A stretch of 64,000 bases of DNA from Melampsora larici-populina 98AG31 (GCF_000204055.1 NW_006768784.1:184648-248647); one strand, 5' to 3'. Shown: positions 47,770-58,844, counted from the first letter of the stretch. Program-made: numbers and translations. The notes: generated from the sequence alone by a model not told the origin.

Positions 47770-49814
47770 ACGAGAGCCACCCGAGAGAGTAGAGCTTTCA
47801 GAAAGTCTGAAACTGACCGAGAGAGCCGAAGTGAGTCGAACAAAGAAGGACTTGAGGAGCGGAGAGAGACCAGCAAAGGAGAGAGGCGCAAGTGTTCAGG
47901 AGGCCGAGGAAGAACAACAAAGCCCTCGACAGATCGACGAACAGGACCTGTTCGAAAGAGGTTCAGAAGTGTCAGAGAGCGACGAAGAGGTGGAGGAATC
48001 AGAAGATGAGAACGTGAAAATCCCCTTACCTTTGAGCAAAAGACAAACATTCAAAACCCAGGTAATTAGCGACTGGCCGGCAGCTGTGGAGACAGGAATG
48101 AACATTAGAGAATGGACGTACCTGATGAAAGAAGTAGGACTGGAGGACGACATACCCTACATCACAGAAGGGTTCAGGGACGGATTCTGCTTGGGTATCC
48201 GGCAACACACCATCGGAGAAGAAAGATGGTACACACCCCCAAATCACGAATCGGCAGCTGAAGTAAAACAAGAAATAAAGAACACGTTAGCAAAAGAAGT
48301 ACGAGCAGGAAGGATCATAGGACCTTTCACACACGAGGAAGTTTACGCACGGTTCGGCTTCTTCCGAACCAATCCAATGGGAAGCTCAGTAAACGGAGAT
48401 GGCTCAGTGCGACTGATATACGACCTTTTGTACCCTAAGAACAAACCAGGAATACCCTCAGTAAACGCGTTTGTAGATAAGAAGAATTATGAGACCAACT
48501 GGGACGACTTCAGGAAAGTTGCAAAATTTCTGTGTGACAACCCCGGAGACTTGGAAAAGGCGTTAGTCGACTGGGAGAAGGCATATCGACAGCTAAGCCT
48601 CCACCCATCCCAGAGAAGGTTCCTGTGCGTGATGGATTTCTAAGGGAGGGTATGGATAGACCTGTCAGTGGGGTTTGGTGGGGTAGCAAGTTGCGGAGTG
48701 TTTGGGGCGGCAGCAGAAACGTGGAAAAAGATAATCGTGAAAATCTTAGACATACCGATGGTTTTTAGATGGGTGGATGATAGTCTGATATTGCGGAGAC
48801 CTGGCGATAGAGTGGAACTGGAGCACATCGTAGAATTGAGCAACGACATGGGAGTGAAGACAAGCCAGAAGAAAAACCGGGACTTCGCAGAGGAACAGAA
48901 GTTCCTAGGTTTCATATGGAATGGAAGGAAACACTCGGTTAGACTCCCACAAGAAAAGATTGAAGAAAGACTTACCCAAGTAATCGAGTATTTGAAACCG
49001 GAGAAAGATTGGAAACACGACCAAGTCGAAAGGTTCCTGGGTAGATTAGGCCACACAATACACATAGTCCCCCATATGGCTGCTTACCTATGCTCATTCT
49101 ATCGGTGGTTGAAATCATGGCGGAATCTTGAAGCAAGAAGATTTGCACCGGAGGACGTGGTAGCAGATCTGGTCGAATGGAAGATCTGTCTAGAAACATT
49201 TGAAGCATGTACATTAGTCCCCAGTAGGATTCCAGAAGTGGTAGACTGGGTGGGGGATGCGTCGTCATCGTATGGGTGAGTGAAGGGGAGGAAAGGAAAG
49301 AAGAGAAACGGGAAACACTTGAACTGACCAAGTCTGTTTACGAAACAATAGGATCGGGATTCTGATAGGCAGAAGTTGGGCCTGCTTTGCCTGGAACGAA
49401 GACTGGCTGGTAAAAGGGCTGACCAAAGGAAAACGTAACATAGCCTGGGCGGAAACGGTGACAATACGCCTAGGCCTGTTAGTTTTGGCAAAGGTGACGG
49501 CGGTAAGAGGAAGAACGTTTAGGGTAGAAACGGACAACACGACGACCCAGTCAGCGATCAGAAAAAGGAAATCAAAGGACCAGAGGGTGAACGAAGAGAT
49601 GAAACTGATACAAAGACTACTTACTGTTTTGGGTTGTAACATCAAAGAGAAACGAGTTACATCGAAAAATAACCTTGCTGACGGACTGTCGAGAGGAGTA
49701 TTAACCGGAAGAAATTGGAACGAAGAAGTGGTAATCGAGATACCAAGTGATTTGAGAGAATTGATACACCAAGTGTCGCTCAATCCTCCGACCACCAATA
49801 CCCCAAATCTTTAA
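47770..49814 (+). pseudogene. reverse transcriptase-RNase H of the Ngaro-like element, one in-frame stop
   Basis: Copies element RNA to DNA. Exon C 47770-49275 and exon D 49352-49814 are joined by a 76-bp GT-AG intron. RT motifs: RLIYDLLYP, ALVDWEKAYRQLSLHP (catalytic Asp), SVGFGGVASCGVFGAA, and the FRWVDDSLIL box with the Asp pair; then GIKTSQKK-like and FLGFIWN blocks. RNase H begins GDASSSYG and continues AWAETVTIRLG and ETDNTTTQSAI, ending LADGLSRG. A TAA at 48641-48643 falls between DF and GRVWIDL, mid-domain, and is the only break. Upstream, an intron 47485-47769 would fuse it in frame to gag. Confidence 0.85.
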
Positions 49815-49822
49815 GGAGCAAC

Positions 49823-50944
49823 ATGCCACGGAAATCGACGAAGAACCTAGGAATAGAAGACGCGAAATCATTTAGGGGGTTATCAAGAGCGACAAAACCA
49901 TATGGAACCTTTAAGAAAGACGCGTTAGGAGTTGATAGTTCGGGAGTAGACGAGGTTCAGATGCACTTCCTAAGAGGAGCTTGGCGGGAAGGAACATTAA
50001 AACACTATAATTCAGGAATTGTAAAGTTAATGAGATTTGCGGAGGTGAAGAAAATCGAACGGAAAAGACTGTTACCAATATCAGAGGACCTGGTAGAACG
50101 CTTTGTAGTGTGGGCATCGATGAAAGGAGTATCGAAAGCGAAAGAAGATGAGTCGGTGAAATCAACGACTATCTTATTGTACTTAGCAGGAATAAAGGCA
50201 TGGCACTTATTCCATAAGTGCAAATACCCGATGAGTTCAGAACTGGCAGTATCGAAACTTTTGAAGGCGACAAGAATAGTAGAATTGAGGCACAAGGACA
50301 TCGAAAAGAAGAGACCCCCGGTGATGATATCTGATCTCGTACAACTAGCGAAAGTGGGGGATATGACGAACGAAGTAGACCTCGTGGCAACGACAATCGC
50401 ATTGGTAGCATTCTGGGGATGCGCTAGACTGGGAGAGTTGGTATCAGACGATCCAAAGGCTTGGCTACCGACCTGGGATGAGGTGGAATGGGGACCCGAC
50501 GATTGTTATGTCAGCATTGCGATGCACCGTGCGAAGACGGCAAAGCCGGGTGAAATTCAATATATACACTTACAAAATCAAAACTCATGCATAGATCCAG
50601 TACGAGCCTTGAGAATGCTGTACGACTTTAGACCAAGGAAGCCGACTGACCAAGTGTTTGTGATTAACACACAAGGAGAAAAAGGGCTGGTATTTAGAAA
50701 GTCGAATCTGATTGAAAGATACAGAAATATATGGAATCAGAACAGACCGAAAAACAGGCAAAGATTGTACGGACATTCTTTTAGAATCGGAGGGGCTTTG
50801 TTGAGGTGGAACTTAGGGGCGACGAGGGAAGAAGTGAAGAGAATAGGGAGATGGGCATCAGGTGTGTACAAGATTTACCTGCGAAAGTTTGATGACAAGG
50901 AGCTGAAGGAGACAGTACAATTACTGAAAGAGTTGAAACTTTAA
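49823..50944 (+). CDS. tyrosine recombinase of the Ngaro-like element, 373 aa, intact
   Basis: Integrates the circular DNA copy by strand exchange through a covalent 3'-phosphotyrosine. ATG 49823 lies 8 bases after the RT-RH stop, in another frame. An N-terminal core-binding region (LRGAWREGTLKHYNSGI) is followed by the catalytic domain: Arg202 in GCARLGEL, a Lys/His region at HRAKTAKPG, H318-x-x-R321 in GHSFRIGG, Trp344 in GRWASGVY and nucleophile Tyr349 or Tyr352. The full R-H-x-x-R-W-Y set is present and uninterrupted, so this ORF could still be functional. Confidence 0.9.
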   Translation: MPRKSTKNLGIEDAKSFRGLSRATKPYGTFKKDALGVDSSGVDEVQMHFLRGAWREGTLKHYNSGIVKLMRFAEVKKIERKRLLPISEDLVERFVVWASMKGVSKAKEDESVKSTTILLYLAGIKAWHLFHKCKYPMSSELAVSKLLKATRIVELRHKDIEKKRPPVMISDLVQLAKVGDMTNEVDLVATTIALVAFWGCARLGELVSDDPKAWLPTWDEVEWGPDDCYVSIAMHRAKTAKPGEIQYIHLQNQNSCIDPVRALRMLYDFRPRKPTDQVFVINTQGEKGLVFRKSNLIERYRNIWNQNRPKNRQRLYGHSFRIGGALLRWNLGATREEVKRIGRWASGVYKIYLRKFDDKELKETVQLLKELKL

Positions 50945-51315
50945 GAAATGAGAATGCTACGGTCAAGAAATAAAGTTCAAGCCTTGTGGAGAGAATTCAG
51001 TAAGAGAGTCATGATATTCAACAGCACAAGTACTGAACTGTTGAATACCGAGAGAACCTTGTGAGAAAGACATGCAGGAACTGCATACATACAGTTTAGT
51101 TCGATTGACCGGGTTAAAGTTTAGACCGGCGTAAACAAAGTGATCAGCGGTGGGGATAAGGGGAGGAGGCGTCAGTTCAACACTCACGTCAGTTGAGTTG
51201 GGGAGTTAGACTTCTCGGGCTCACGGCTCTACCTTCCATGAGTGATGGGGTCGAGAAGTCTTACTTCTCGGGCACTGTCCTCACGTCGCGGGGGTCGGGA
51301 TTGGGGTAAGGTAGA

Positions 51316-51560
51316 TACCTGATACCCCTTTCCCTCGACTCCTGGGACCCACCCCAAACCACAACCTAGTAGGATGCTGGCTATACGGTCGGTGTTGTAC
51401 AAATTTGTGGTAGGACAGTCCCTAGAGATAGGAGACTTCACGGAGAATTCCAAAGGAGGATTCTCCAGAAAGAGGATAATTGAATTCTAGTTAGAATGTA
51501 GATTATCTATGGTCACAACTGTGCACCACTTAGCTCGTAACACCCCTCTCGAATAAATGG
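51316..51560 (+). repeat. B1 repeat of the Ngaro-like element
   Basis: 245 bp matching B2 at all but two positions, directly abutting A2. Upstream of it the 18-bp GGGGTCGAGAAGTCTTAC (51247-51264) is also shared with B2, but here 54 bp (51265-51318) intervene that B2 lacks. Confidence 0.85.
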
Positions 51561-51820
51561 ATGGATTGTGTTCCCAGAGCCTGCGGAGGTACCCTACATT
51601 CCATTTGAAGGAGGGGTGTGCCGAGCGAGATAGGTGCGGGCTTGAGAGGACTCCTATGTCACAGGTGTAGATACACATGTCACTTAGAGGTAGAGGAAGA
51701 TGGGAGGAAGAGAGAAACAGAGTTTTTACATCTCTCTACTTCCCCATCTTCATCTCTCTCATAGCTCGCACCCTGAAGATCCCTCGAGGCCGTTCTACTC
51801 AGGATCTCTCAGATTTTTTG
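51561..51820 (+). repeat. A2 repeat of the Ngaro-like element
   Basis: 260-bp internal copy of A1, sandwiched between B1 and B2. Confidence 0.85.
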
Positions 51821-51851
51821 AGCCCACCCACCACCCGGGGTCGAGAAGTCT

Positions 51852-52096
51852 TACCTGATACCCCTTTCCCTCGACTCCTGGGACCCACCCCAAACCACAA
51901 CCTAGTAGGATGCTGGCTATACGGTCGGTGTTGTACAAATTTGTGGTAGGACAGTCCCTAGAGATAGGAGACTTCACGGAGAATTCCAAAGGAGGATTCT
52001 CCAGAAAGAGGATAATCGAATTCTAGTTAGAATGTAGATTATCTATGGTCACAACTGTGCACCACTTAGCTCGTAACACCCCTCTCAAATAAATGG
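51852..52096 (+). repeat. B2 terminal repeat of the Ngaro-like element
   Basis: 245-bp right terminus ending AAATAAATGG. The shared region extends left to 51837 with a 54-bp deletion relative to B1, bounded by TAC repeats. Confidence 0.85.
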
Positions 52097-52310
52097 AAAG
52101 CAGACCTTACAACCAAATCAAGGTTTGCACAAATTATAGATGTTGACAGAGTAAAGAACCGGTAGTAATTGATATAAAATTTCTTGATTTAAGCAATTGG
52201 GTTTATAGACATTTTACCTGTTGCGGGCATGCCCGTATGTTCTCTGGTTTATACAAATTTTTCTTCAATTATTGGGGCCCAAAAATGTGTGCGCAGAGTT
52301 CCAACTTTCA

Positions 52311-52455
52311 GGGCGTGTTCACTTAAGGAGTTTCTGACCAGAAATCACATTCTGTGAATTTTTTAATACAAAAATGAAACATGCGCCACCAAATAGACAC
52401 TTCAAATTTTGAAGAATGTGATCTCTCACCAGAAATTGCTTAAGTGAACGCACCC
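52311..52455. mobile_element. 145-bp PIF/Harbinger-like MITE
   Basis: Inverted ends GGGCGTGTTCACTTAAG and GGGTGCGTTCACTTAAG, flanked by TCA on both sides (52308-52310, 52456-52458). GGGTGCGTT ends with 3-bp duplications are typical of PIF/Harbinger MITEs. Confidence 0.65.
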
Positions 52456-52458
52456 TCA

Positions 52459-53450
52459 ATGTCTTCATAAAGGGAGCTGTAGGAGAAATGGAAATGGAGG
52501 AGGTGAAGGTGAAAATCCGTTGGTAAACCAATCGTTGAGATGCGGTTGTATCCGCTCTATATAAGGGAATGAGCATTCATTTAAACTTATCAAAGTGAAG
52601 ACCTGTGAGTCGTGACGCGCGAGGGGGTCATGCGTTTTTAATTGCTCCACAAGCTCAACCTCCTGTAACGACTATGTAAACTCATCAAAGTTCCTCCCTC
52701 ACCAAGTGTCCAGCATAAGCTCGCGTACTATCCAAGGTCAAATTTGGCGATTATGGATCCTAAAGAAGGCGCAAGATGACATTATAAAGAAGCCCAATAC
52801 GATTTCAGCTTATAATCTCGTCAATATATGATCCTGTGATCTTACCCCCTGGGCCTCGCGTGGATCGCTCGTCTCCGAGAGGGGACTTTCGTTGAACGCC
52901 TCAAGTCTATCCCAAGGCTGATGAAACTCGCGGCATTTTTTGACTCCCCGAAGTTGACAGCCAAAGAATTGACATTCATTACATCGCGTGCCGTCTGCCT
53001 TCTCCTACGTTGACCTCTTCAATAGCCTGGGTTGGTTTCATGCAACGGCTCATTCACCAGGCCGTTCCGATGACCTGTATGTTCTATGATCTGGTTTGAT
53101 CAAAAGGAAGCCACTCTGGCAAGGCAAACTTCGTTTCTTTCGCTTGGTGCGATGCTGATTGGCACACTTCCTGGAATGGAGCACGAGAAATAAACTGATC
53201 TAGGCTTGAACGATGAATGTTCTAGGATTGCTGGATGCTCCAGATGCCAAATGAGGATAAATATTGAGTTGGCATCTTTGTCTTCGCCCTCAGCTTTATC
53301 AGTTCACCAACCTCATACCTTACGCATACGATTTCATCACAGGACAGGTTCCTCAGCCCCATCTCTATTTCATTATTATTATATCTTCTTTGCATCGAAT
53401 TCTCGCATACCCTGCCAGCCAGTCTCTCCACCAAAGAAAGCTCTTCTAAA
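52459..53450. other. intergenic / promoter of the SET gene
   Basis: No gene seen. Short overlapping frames at 53206-53494 on both strands overlap the likely leader of the SET-domain gene. Confidence 0.35.
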
Positions 53451-55233
53451 ATGTCTACTCGATCCCGACTTACTTCGATAGTTTTGCATGCCATCTTATT
53501 CTACAATATACAAACTTTGTGTTCATCACATGCACCATCGACTTCCCCCTTGACATTCCACGCTCTCTTGAATCCGTCTGCGCTTCTCAGCAACATTTCC
53601 GGAAGCATGGACACTTGTCAATCAAAGCTGAAACCGAAAGCCACATCAACTTCCAATAATTCATCTTCACCACTCTACGCACGAAAATTGATGTACGATT
53701 ACGAGCAAGTCACTGTTCATACCCGGGGACCCACCGCGGACAACCCCAGCCTGGATGGCTTTGTGAAACAAAGTTGTCATCAGCGTCCCAAAAGTGCCAA
53801 AGACGAGCCCTATTGTATATTCGCCAACCCTAGCTTTTCTAACAATCGAGGAATGGTTCTGTTCATCAGACCATCTTTTTTGACTCAAAAGCTTGAAGAG
53901 TTCTCGGTTTTCAAGACAGAAGAAAATGTTATCACTGACGCAGATCGAGCTGCTTTCCCTTACGAGATCGTTCACATGCCCCACAAAGGAGGACTTGGAA
54001 GTTTGGCCACCAAGAAATTACAGTTGGGCGATAAAGTCGTAACCGATCATGCTCTCGTCACCGTTTTTGCCCGATCTCACCACTGGCCGCGAAACGAGTG
54101 GAAGCTTATTTTGAAAGAAATGGTGGACCACCTTCCCATCAAAGGCCGCGAGCTCTTCGCAAGACAACACGGTGTGGGCGACACCGAGCTAGAATGGGTG
54201 GCCTCGGCTTTTGATCGGAACGTCTTCTCAGCCAGTCAGGATGACGAAGGTGAAGGTGGATTTGCCTTTATTCCCGAGCCAGCTGTAAGTCAGCATATAC
54301 CCAACTGATTGGCCTGCCCTTTTACTGACGAAGATCTACCCCAACTTTCCACCTGTCGTTGACGCTCTTCAATTGCAGTGTAAGTCTTAGAGCTATTGTT
54401 TTCCATTAATCACATGTTCACCTTTACTGACCTCTACTTGGCTTTCTAACAGACTTGAACCACGGATGTCGTCCTAATGTCGCCTTCTATTTTGACGATG
54501 TAACCCTGCAACTCGAAATGTACGCCGTCCGAGACATTGCGCCTGGCGAAGAATTGTTCGATTCTTGTAAGTGTATTTACTCACACTACATACTGGTGGA
54601 ACTAAGTGTTGCTAATATTGCCCCTCTTGTACAGATTTCCAACTTGATTTCTCTTGGGAAGTCCGACAAGCCACCCTTCAGCATCATTACGGGTTTAAAT
54701 GCGGATGCTCACAATGCAGCTTACCTCCTTGGGGCGCCCGCGTCTCAGATGACCGAATCTTAAAGATAAAAGAATTGACCGAAAAATTGGCCAACTGGAA
54801 TATGACGCAAGATCCACCCACTACTGCAATGGCTGAGCATCTTGTCGCGCTCTACAAGATGGTAAGCTGACTTTCTACTTTCATGTCAAAGTCACTTTGA
54901 ACTGATAGAAACCCTGTCTAATCATTGTAGGAGCATATGTACGCGTCCATGGATCAGGCCTACACGTTTGCCGCGCTTACGCACAATTCGTACGGAGAAG
55001 TTGACAAAGCAAGCATGTATGCCACCCTGGCAATTTCTTACGGCATGTACATTCATGGCCCCGATTGGCCAAGCTACCAAGCTCATGCTCTTTTGGAAAG
55101 CGATCCACAATCTCATTGGTCTCACAAATCTCGTCTTCCTGGTGGTCAAGCGTTCTATGTGGCCAACGACAACAAGACAGCCAAAGCCTTGATGCAATCT
55201 ACAATTTTCACGGCCCTGAAGGAAGAGCTTTGA
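53451..55233 (+). CDS. SET-domain protein with N-terminal signal peptide, 507 aa, five exons
   Basis: Putative lysine methyltransferase using S-adenosylmethionine. Exons 53451-54284, 54334-54379, 54453-54566, 54635-54861 and 54931-55233; sum 1,524 nt, phases agree. The start MSTRSRLTSIVLHAILFYNI followed by QTLCSS looks like a secretion signal. The SET domain opens at about residue 180 (GLGSLATKKLQLGDKVVTD), has a long insert, then LNHGCRPN (295-302) with the cofactor-binding Asn-His, DIAPGEELFDSY with the catalytic Tyr332, and a post-SET CGCSQC zinc-binding motif (354-359). The split layout resembles the SMYD/SET5 type. The C-terminus is helical, TPR-like. Target and location are unknown. 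Confidence 0.8.
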
Positions 55234-55944
55234 AGAACTCGGCACTTTGTGGCATTGATGTGACTGTTTCATTTCAACTCAAGCTCCTCAATTGAAAAGA
55301 GCTGCGTCCAGAATGTAAGATCTTACGTCTGAAACCTCACAGTCCATGTCAACATTTATAAATCACTTCCACCTATTTCCACTTTTGCGTTGTTTGATTT
55401 TTGCTGTTAGCTCTCTGAATATTTTCCATGATTGTATGCATAAATAAAAAAACCTCATTTGTTCTCCAAACCAGCGGTGATGACCTTGAGAATATGCAAA
55501 ACCACATTTTACACACTTTCTCGCCCCAACTTCACAACGTAAGACCATCAATTGCCCAATGAAAACAGTTTTGATCGCCGGAAGCGTCATATCCATGAAA
55601 ACTGCTTGTTACACTGGGTCGAGTCTCCTCGTCATTTGCTGTAACAATGTTCTGCTTACTTCCCACACTTTTTGTACCAAAATCCCTTGCATATGTAATC
55701 AAAATTGATCCAGTAGACCATTAGGCATCATTTTCATGAAAAGAACACCATTCCCTCCCTTTTGTTGTGTTCAATGTTTAAAGCTCCAAAACATCAACTT
55801 TGTCCCTCCGCGTAACCTCGAGAACACTGTGTGTTTCTCATCAATGATTCCAAAACATGTAAACCAGTGGTTGCAGACACCCACTCAGAAGCTATGCACA
55901 ACCATCTGTCTAGCCCTTAGGCTTTGAGAAGGTTCAGTTTGACA
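55234..55944. other. intergenic
   Basis: 3' region of the SET gene and unassigned sequence; no gene recognised. Confidence 0.35.
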
Positions 55945-55947
55945 TTA

Positions 55948-56335
55948 GAGCATCCCCAGCCGTGTGCCGTAAACCGTGCCATACATGGATTTGGGGTATT
56001 TTTATCCACAGCTGTTACCCCCAAACACATACTTTGCTTGGGAAATTCTCTACGTGCAAGTCAAGATAGGCCAGATATGTTCTTGTTCCGCACACATCCT
56101 AAACCCTTATGTACCTCACTTCTCCCATAAACTCTGGCTTGTACAATCGGACTCTCTGCAAATCACGCACCTCAATAATCATCTAAGCCATAACACAGCT
56201 CCCAAATCATGCTACAAGCCAAACTGTAGGGAACCATGGCTGTACATGCTTCAGATTTCACACCTCAAACAGTTCCTCAAACAATCTGCGCAACCCTCCG
56301 TACATTACCGATATATGACACGGCTGGGGATGCTC
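55948..56335. mobile_element. 388-bp PIF/Harbinger-like MITE
   Basis: Perfect inverted ends GAGCATCCCCAGCCGTGT, flanked by TTA on both sides (55945-55947 and 56336-56338). The GCATCCCCAGCCG core and TTA duplication match the PIF/Harbinger pattern. No transposase. Confidence 0.75.
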
Positions 56336-56338
56336 TTA

Positions 56339-57453
56339 TAGCCCGAAAAATGTGTGATCTGCAACAACACCTATGTTGCCTGCCCAAGATAGTGGCAGCA
56401 GTGCAGTTCACACACCTGCTTTATCACGGAGGGCATGGTCGCATCCGCGCATAATTAGGAACATTCCTTAAAAAAGGTTCCTTAAGAACCCTAAGGAACA
56501 TTCCTAAACAAGTATCACACAAGTATTGCACATCCCTGCCAACCGCAGTGTCAGACTACAGACCAATGGGTTTGAAAATTGAGACAGTGAAGATAGTACA
56601 TAACCTGCACTTGATTTCCTTTCATCTTCAGTCAACTCCCCCTACCAACTCACTCAAGGTGCAAACATTCTTTGTGAATCCACACTTGAGCTGGACCAAA
56701 TCATGATTGAAATATTCAATGTCATGTATTTGAATCAATCACTGATGAGCAAAAATTCACTCGATCTCAGCTTACAGGATAATAACTTTTCTTACCTATA
56801 TCAAAGATCAAATCTCAATTGTGATAGAGGATGAGAAGCAGCTACTGCCTCACCTTGTGCCTTCTTAGTGATTGTGCTTTTTTGACTGTAGCAATTAATT
56901 GATTTTATAACATGCATTGTGTGTACATATGGGATTAACTTTGGTCATAAGAAACACATCCTTGAGCTCTCCAAACCTCAAAGCTCATATCATTATTGGT
57001 GTTATTGCATGTAGTTGATACATACAAATCAACTGAGGACAAAAGGAAATTGAGTGCAGGTATATTGGACACACACTCAGCACAACACGTGACACACATA
57101 TGTTAGGTTATAGCCAACTCTGAGGGAGGGATGGTGAATCAAAACTTGGGTGGGTGAGAAGCCACCAGAACGGCCGCAAGTGGTTGCTGATGGCCGACAG
57201 ATGTCTGAGCCCCAGCTGTATGAGTTGCTGCTGTGTCTGTACATGGGACTAGTGAGACATAAAGGGAGTATATATGAATTTCATTTGACCCTTTGGGCGT
57301 AGGAACTATGTTCCTTAGATACCTAGGGAACATTCCCATTTCTCCTCAAGTGTGACCGTGTTCTGTTATCAGGCTGGCCCTGTATCAGGTTTTGACCAAT
57401 GCTACCACCAATGTCAAGTCCCTGAAAAAATAGTGCCTTTTGTATGCACTTTA
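56339..57453. other. intergenic with GGAACATTCC repeats
   Basis: No gene. GGAACATTCCTTA-type motifs recur at about 56458, 56492 and 57327, partly in inverted arrangement with GGTTCCTTAAG; they may be ends of another small element. Confidence 0.3.
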
Positions 57454-57613
57454 GTGGCTCTCAAAGTTGACCCAGTTCCAACAAAAGCTAGTTGACCCAG
57501 TTGCCTCTTGGTGGTAACTTTGTGTATCAACTTGACATTTGTTGACAGGTCCCAGCCAGAAAGTCAACTGGGTTGACTGGGTTTTCTGTAAACAGGTGAC
57601 CTTTGAGAGCCAC
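57454..57613. mobile_element. ~160-bp foldback/MITE
   Basis: Inverted ends GTGGCTCTCAAAG, with an inner inverted pair (GTTGACCCAGTT and AACTGGGTTGAC). The left flank is TTA and the right TTT, a possible imperfect 3-bp duplication. Confidence 0.5.
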
Positions 57614-58540
57614 TTTTTAATAGCAGATGTCTGCCCGGCTCAGCTGCCTGATACCGCCCAGTAGCGCTGCCTGGTATTATAGCGCAGGGGTGTTGTGCAG
57701 TGCCCATGCAAAGCGCCAGAGTGGACATCATACCCAATACCTCCTTGTAGTTCAAAATTTTAGGAATGCTTCAAAGATGGCTCAAAAGCAATATCAAAGC
57801 CACTCATATAACCAGCCAACCTTTTTACACATCTTTTTGCTTTGCAAAAAAGTAGACCAGTATGATTTGTTTTTTGATCACACCAAAGCTTTACCCATTC
57901 AAAACTCTTACAGGGAAAAGCAATTTGCACCACTACAAGCTGGCAAACACCCCTTTTGCACCTTGTACAGATCCTCAGCCCCTTCTGTGAAAGGTGCAAA
58001 TGCTTACCCGGGTACTGCTTGGGTTCTCTTGATGCTGAGCTCAGATCCAAATTAGAATTTGGCTCCAAGGCAAGGTTTTCATCTGGTAACAATCTTATGT
58101 CTATTTGTTTGCTTTCATCTGGTAAGATCTTATTTCTGATCCTGATCAAGATCTTGGTAGTTGTTCTAATGATGACTTGATACCTTTTCCTTGTTCAACT
58201 GCATTTAGGAAATGCTGATGGATTAGGTCTAAAGACGCTGCAAGAGACAAGAGCTTCATGTTAGGCATTTGAAATCATGATTGACCGCTGTATAGTTATC
58301 AATCATCCTTTTGTTTTCAACCATTGCAAATTTTAATTAGAAGTTTCTGAAGACAAACAGAGGTGGGTATATAAAGGATATTGCTAGATGAGACCCACAA
58401 TCAAACTTGTAAATGCTACCAAAATATGCCCAAATGGCACCTACAAATTTATTTCCCTCAAAACACAGTCTACATTCTGTGGACTGGGACTGAAATATGT
58501 GAAATGGTGTTGACATCTTCATTTTGCCATTTAGGGACAG
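57614..58540. other. intergenic, nothing recognised
   Basis: Short frames on both strands without support. Confidence 0.3.
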
Positions 58541-58735
58541 TTTCCAGCACCTTCATCTGTCCAAACTTGAGACCCCCATGTAGACAGTATTTTCAGGCAG
58601 CCACATCTTGAATTCAATGGCAAACCCATGTAGGTGCTAGTTTTCGAGCACTTACATGTTTCTTTAGGCATGCAGGCACTATTCTCCAGCACCTAATTTC
58701 TGAAATAGATATGTAGGCGCTAAAATTTGTGAGCT
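58541..58735. repeat. cluster of short inverted TGTAGGTGCT repeats
   Basis: ATGTAGGTGCTAG (58628), its near-complement AGCACTTACATG (58648), GCAGGCACTATTCTCCAGCACC (58673, itself made of opposed units) and ATGTAGGCGCTAA (58711) form nested hairpins. Confidence 0.4.
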
Positions 58736-58844
58736 CAAAGATTGTTTTTGAAGGAAAAACAACACAAGAATATTTGTGACAATAAAACAAATACACATTT
58801 CCCAAAATGTATCTACAGTGAACATGTCATGTAAAAAACATTAG

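Larger units (their letters stand above)
44802..52096 (+). mobile_element. Ngaro-like tyrosine-recombinase (YR) retrotransposon, 7.3 kb
   Basis: Order: A1 repeat (44802-45061), gag-like exons, reverse transcriptase plus RNase H, tyrosine recombinase, then B1 (51316-51560), A2 (51561-51820), a short linker, and B2 (51852-52096). This A1-internal-B1-A2-B2 layout of split direct repeats is that of the Ngaro/PAT group. Such elements copy through a circular DNA and integrate with a tyrosine recombinase rather than an integrase. A1 and A2 differ at 3 of 260 positions and B1 and B2 at 2 of 245, so insertion is recent. No protease, integrase, methyltransferase or target duplication is seen, which separates it from LTR and DIRS1 types. 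Confidence 0.85.

Noticed and set aside
44802..51820. A1 and A2 as a pair of LTRs
   Set aside because: A2 is internal to a B1-A2-B2 block, the repeats do not have TG...CA ends or a target duplication, and the element encodes a tyrosine recombinase, not an integrase.
44802..52096. Classification as a DIRS1 element
   Set aside because: DIRS1 types have inverted terminal repeats, an internal complementary region and a methyltransferase domain. Here the repeats are direct and split and no methyltransferase is seen.
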